DNA from: Hyphomicrobiales bacterium
GTDB taxonomy: Bacteria; Pseudomonadota; Alphaproteobacteria; Rhizobiales; Rhizobiaceae
Assembly: GCA_015654965.1 (NCBI GenBank)
Contig: JAATGD010000111.1
Location: 1 to 16,876, forward strand
Reading direction: 5' to 3'
DNA length: 16,876 bases
This document shows positions 15,030 through 16,876 of this stretch, piece after piece. The notes under the pieces were generated by a model, which saw only the letters and a program-made list of their open reading frames with translations, had not been told where the DNA came from and searched no databases. The position numbers and the translations under genes are program-made. Every line of letters begins with the position of its first letter. Within the stretch, counting starts at the first letter, position 1.

Positions 15030-16047
15030 TTGCGACGATCTTTTCCGCGAAGGCATCCGCATTGGTGTTCGGACGGATGACGTTGATCAGCTTGAGTTCA
15101 TTGGCAAAAAGCGCCACATCCTTTCGCAGGGCTTCGCCTGTTGAATGATGATCATGGGTGTGGCTACGCAGGATAGCAGCCACGTCGACCGGCGACACAT
15201 TTCCGGGAACGAACGGTGCGAAAATTTCCGCCGTCTCGTCGGGATGCGCTGCGGTCCATGCCTGTGCTTCCACGATGGCGCGCGAAATCGCGGACGCAAC
15301 CTCCGGCTCATCGCGTACCAGACTGCCTCGCAGGCCCAGCACACAGCAGGCGGAATTGACATATTCGCCATCGAGATTGGTGGCAATTTCCGAAAGGCCA
15401 TCGCGTTCACGCTGAAGATAGGCATGCGGGTCGTCACCAGCTACCGCCTGAACCTCACCCTTCTTGAGGGCCTCACCGAAAAGATCGGCTGGGTATTGCA
15501 GCCATTCGATTTCGGTGTCGGGGTTGATGCCCTGCTTGGCAGCCTGAATGGCGAAGAAATTGCGAATTGGACTTGCCTGATCGCTAACGGCGACTTTCTT
15601 GCCTTTGAGATCGGCAATCGACTTGATACCGGAATCAGGAGCCGCAAGCAGGCGCATACAACCGCCATGCGTACCGACTGTGAGCGCGACATCGAAGCCC
15701 TGTTCAAGCGGTTTCAACCAGCGCAGCGCCATGCCGATGCCGCCATCTGCCTTGCCTGTCGCAATGGCCTGTAGCAACTGATCGGTCGGGCCGGAGAAAT
15801 TGACCGGCTCGACGGTAAGGCCGTATTTCTCGAAAAGCCCCTGTTTCAAGGCCACTGATATTGGCGACTGACAAACGGCTGTCTGCCCCCATGCAAGCTT
15901 GATGGTTCTGAGCGAGCCAGCAGGTGTTTGCGCAAATGCGCGTTGCGCCACACCGGAGCCACCGAGAGCAAATGCGCCAAGACCTGCCGCTGAAGCCGCG
16001 ATAAAGCCACGCCGTGATAAGGATTGAAATGAAGGTTTAGAAACCAT
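15016..16047 (-). CDS. SsuA/TauA-like periplasmic binding protein with Tat signal
   Basis: A 343-residue solute-binding protein of the NitT/TauT (NMT1/SsuA-like) class, the first gene of the minus-strand run. The N-terminus has a twin-arginine motif SRRGF (residues 11-15), a hydrophobic stretch and a cleavage site near AFA-Q (after residue 39). The fold is indicated by TIKLAWGQTAVCQSP, GLFEKYGLTVEPVNFSGPTDQLLQA, GKADGGIGMAL, DLKGKKVAVSD and EVQAVAGDDPHAYLQ. Near the C-terminus is a histidine-rich loop HTHDHH (residues 296-301), a possible metal site. The ATG at 16047 has AGGGG upstream at short spacing. The ligand is not predictable; the neighbouring cysteine synthase suggests a sulfur compound, and copC/copD and the His loop raise the possibility of a metal-linked ligand. 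Confidence 0.88.
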   Translation of the reverse strand: MVSKPSFQSLSRRGFIAASAAGLGAFALGGSGVAQRAFAQTPAGSLRTIKLAWGQTAVCQSPISVALKQGLFEKYGLTVEPVNFSGPTDQLLQAIATGKADGGIGMALRWLKPLEQGFDVALTVGTHGGCMRLLAAPDSGIKSIADLKGKKVAVSDQASPIRNFFAIQAAKQGINPDTEIEWLQYPADLFGEALKKGEVQAVAGDDPHAYLQRERDGLSEIATNLDGEYVNSACCVLGLRGSLVRDEPEVASAISRAIVEAQAWTAAHPDETAEIFAPFVPGNVSPVDVAAILRSHTHDHHSTGEALRKDVALFANELKLINVIRPNTNADAFAEKIVANVIT

Positions 16048-16127
16048 GAGGCCACCCCTGTTCCTATGTTTCAGGAGTGTTCAGCCTAATAGGTTCAAGT
16101 CCATTTCATGAGAAAAGCGCTTTCAAC

Positions 16128-16144
16128 TTATGTGCGAAACATAA
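16128..16144. promoter_or_regulatory. dyad TTATGT-N5-ACATAA, possible operator
   Basis: Perfect six-base arms separated by GCGAA, 81 bases upstream of the binding-protein start on the minus strand. The half-site differs by one base from the TTATGC arms found before the plus-strand salvage operon, so a related regulator might act on both. The function is inferred. Confidence 0.3.
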
Positions 16145-16337
16145 AATGATTTTCGAATATTCGCGCCTGGCGGGGCCGAATTTCCGTCAACCCGGAAAAA
16201 ATATTGCGTGCAGATTTTAAAATGAATGTCAAAGGTGAATTGTCAGATCAATGAAGAATTTCTATAATATTTATTTATTTTCCAGAAATTTTTGAGTGTT
16301 ATCAAGGCATTAAAATTATAGCTATGCTTATGGTGGC

Positions 16338-16370
16338 CCGACCATGACTGATGTGGTCAATCACGGTCGG
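16338..16370. other. hairpin with CCGACC/GGTCGG arms
   Basis: CCGACC (16338-16343) pairs with GGTCGG (16365-16370); after one mismatch three more base pairs (TGA/TCA) extend the stem, with a 13-base loop. It lies 85 bases past the stop of the isomerase-like gene on the minus strand. There is no T-run after it on either strand, so a terminator role is weak. It could be a repeat element or regulator site. Confidence 0.35.
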
Positions 16371-16454
16371 AAATCAACTCAAATTATAAGCGTTTCATAG
16401 GCTGAAAATGGAGCAACCTTTGAGGCATTTGATCGCTTTTTACCAAGCCCGTCA

Positions 16455-16876
16455 TCAACCGAGGATCTTTTCGCCGTTCAGATGACGATCAAGAAAAGGC
16501 AGGCTATCCTGTCCCCAGTAGAGTTCATCCTCATAGCGAAAGGTTGGGATACCGAAAACACCAGCGTCTTTGGCAACATTATAATTTGATTTCCAGATGG
16601 CCTGAACGTCGTCGCTTTGTGCGTGGACTTCAAGCGCCGCACCATCAAATCCGGCAGCATCGGCAATGGCCTGGCGCACATCCGCATTACCGATATCACG
16701 TACCTCACCCCAGAAGGCTTCATGATATGCTCTTACCAGTTTCAGCCAGTCCTTGCCTTCAAGTTGCGCCGCGATCACGAGGAAACCGGCAGGCGTCGGA
16801 TCAGAAAGAGCAGCGCGGTTCTCGAAGCTGAGCGGTTTGCCACGCAGAGCAGCCCAGCGTTTGAGGTCTTTTGTCC
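16455..16876 (-). CDS. 2-hydroxychromene-2-carboxylate isomerase-like protein (DsbA fold), 5' end missing
   Basis: The reading frame is open to the window edge, giving the last 140 residues of a thioredoxin-fold protein of the DsbA/kappa-GST family. The visible part has the helical insertion (SDPTPAGFLVIAAQLEGKDW, LVRAYHEAFWGE), the cis-proline loop GVFGIPTF and the family's ending LYWGQDSLPFLDRHL. Members isomerise 2-hydroxychromene-2-carboxylate in naphthalene-type degradation or act as glutathione-dependent enzymes of unknown substrate. The N-terminal active-site region lies outside the window. An internal GTG at 16778 is not the start, since homologous sequence continues upstream. It is separated from the ABC operon by about 400 bases and probably belongs to another unit. 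Confidence 0.88.
   Translation of the reverse strand, partial: TKDLKRWAALRGKPLSFENRAALSDPTPAGFLVIAAQLEGKDWLKLVRAYHEAFWGEVRDIGNADVRQAIADAAGFDGAALEVHAQSDDVQAIWKSNYNVAKDAGVFGIPTFRYEDELYWGQDSLPFLDRHLNGEKILG

Larger units (their letters stand above)
16048..16454. other. 407-base intergenic region, probable promoter zone of the minus-strand operon
   Basis: No convincing gene on either strand. The segment 16200-16330 is strongly AT-rich. It holds a dyad at 16128-16144, a palindrome AAAGCGCTTT at 16114-16123 and a hairpin at 16338-16370. The minus-strand operon promoter should lie here, since the binding-protein gene starts at 16047, but I cannot assign -35 and -10 elements with confidence. The 3' end of the isomerase-like gene enters from the right. 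Confidence 0.6.

Noticed and set aside
16338..16370. Hairpin as the intrinsic terminator of the isomerase-like gene
   Set aside because: No T-run follows on the minus strand, so it does not meet the usual pattern.

Overview
The window looks like accessory chromosome of an alphaproteobacterium of the Rhizobiales, most likely Brucella/Ochrobactrum-like. This is inferred from moderately high GC, bioY preceded by BioR-type operators, and the style of the ABC transporters. No RNA gene, insertion sequence, CRISPR array or phage gene was seen.

Layout. (1) 1-1704, plus strand: two BioR-like boxes, then bioY (biotin-family importer S-component) and bioB (biotin synthase) joined by an ATGA overlap. 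(2) 1705-2001: intergenic DNA with several inverted repeats. (3) 2002-9951, plus strand: a tight seven-gene run of two luciferase-like flavin monooxygenases, an M20 deacetylase, a GNAT acetyltransferase, a fused permease-ATPase ABC protein and two paralogous periplasmic binding proteins. It closes with a clear intrinsic terminator (9968-10000). (4) 16047-10020, minus strand: a convergent six-gene run of a Tat-exported SsuA/TauA-like binding protein, an ABC permease, an ABC ATPase gene broken by an in-frame TAA, CopC, a CopD-cytochrome c fusion and a divergent cysteine synthase-like enzyme. (5) 16048-16454: intergenic. (6) 16455-16876, minus strand: the 3' part of a 2-hydroxychromene-2-carboxylate isomerase-like gene that runs off the window.

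How the genes may work together. The plus-strand run has the same enzyme classes, at similar lengths, as the Bacillus subtilis ytm/ytn (tcyJKLMN) sulfur-salvage operon. The inferred pathway is import of an S-substituted cysteine, N-acetylation by the GNAT, flavin-dependent cleavage of the S-substituent, and deacetylation to cysteine. The minus-strand run combines a sulfonate/nitrate-type importer and a cysteine synthase homologue, both suggestive of sulfur acquisition, with periplasmic copper proteins and a c-type cytochrome. I do not recognise that combination as a named system; it is the most novel part of the window. Dyads built on TTATGC/TTATGT half-sites lie upstream of both runs and before the second binding-protein gene, so they might share a regulator; this is speculative.
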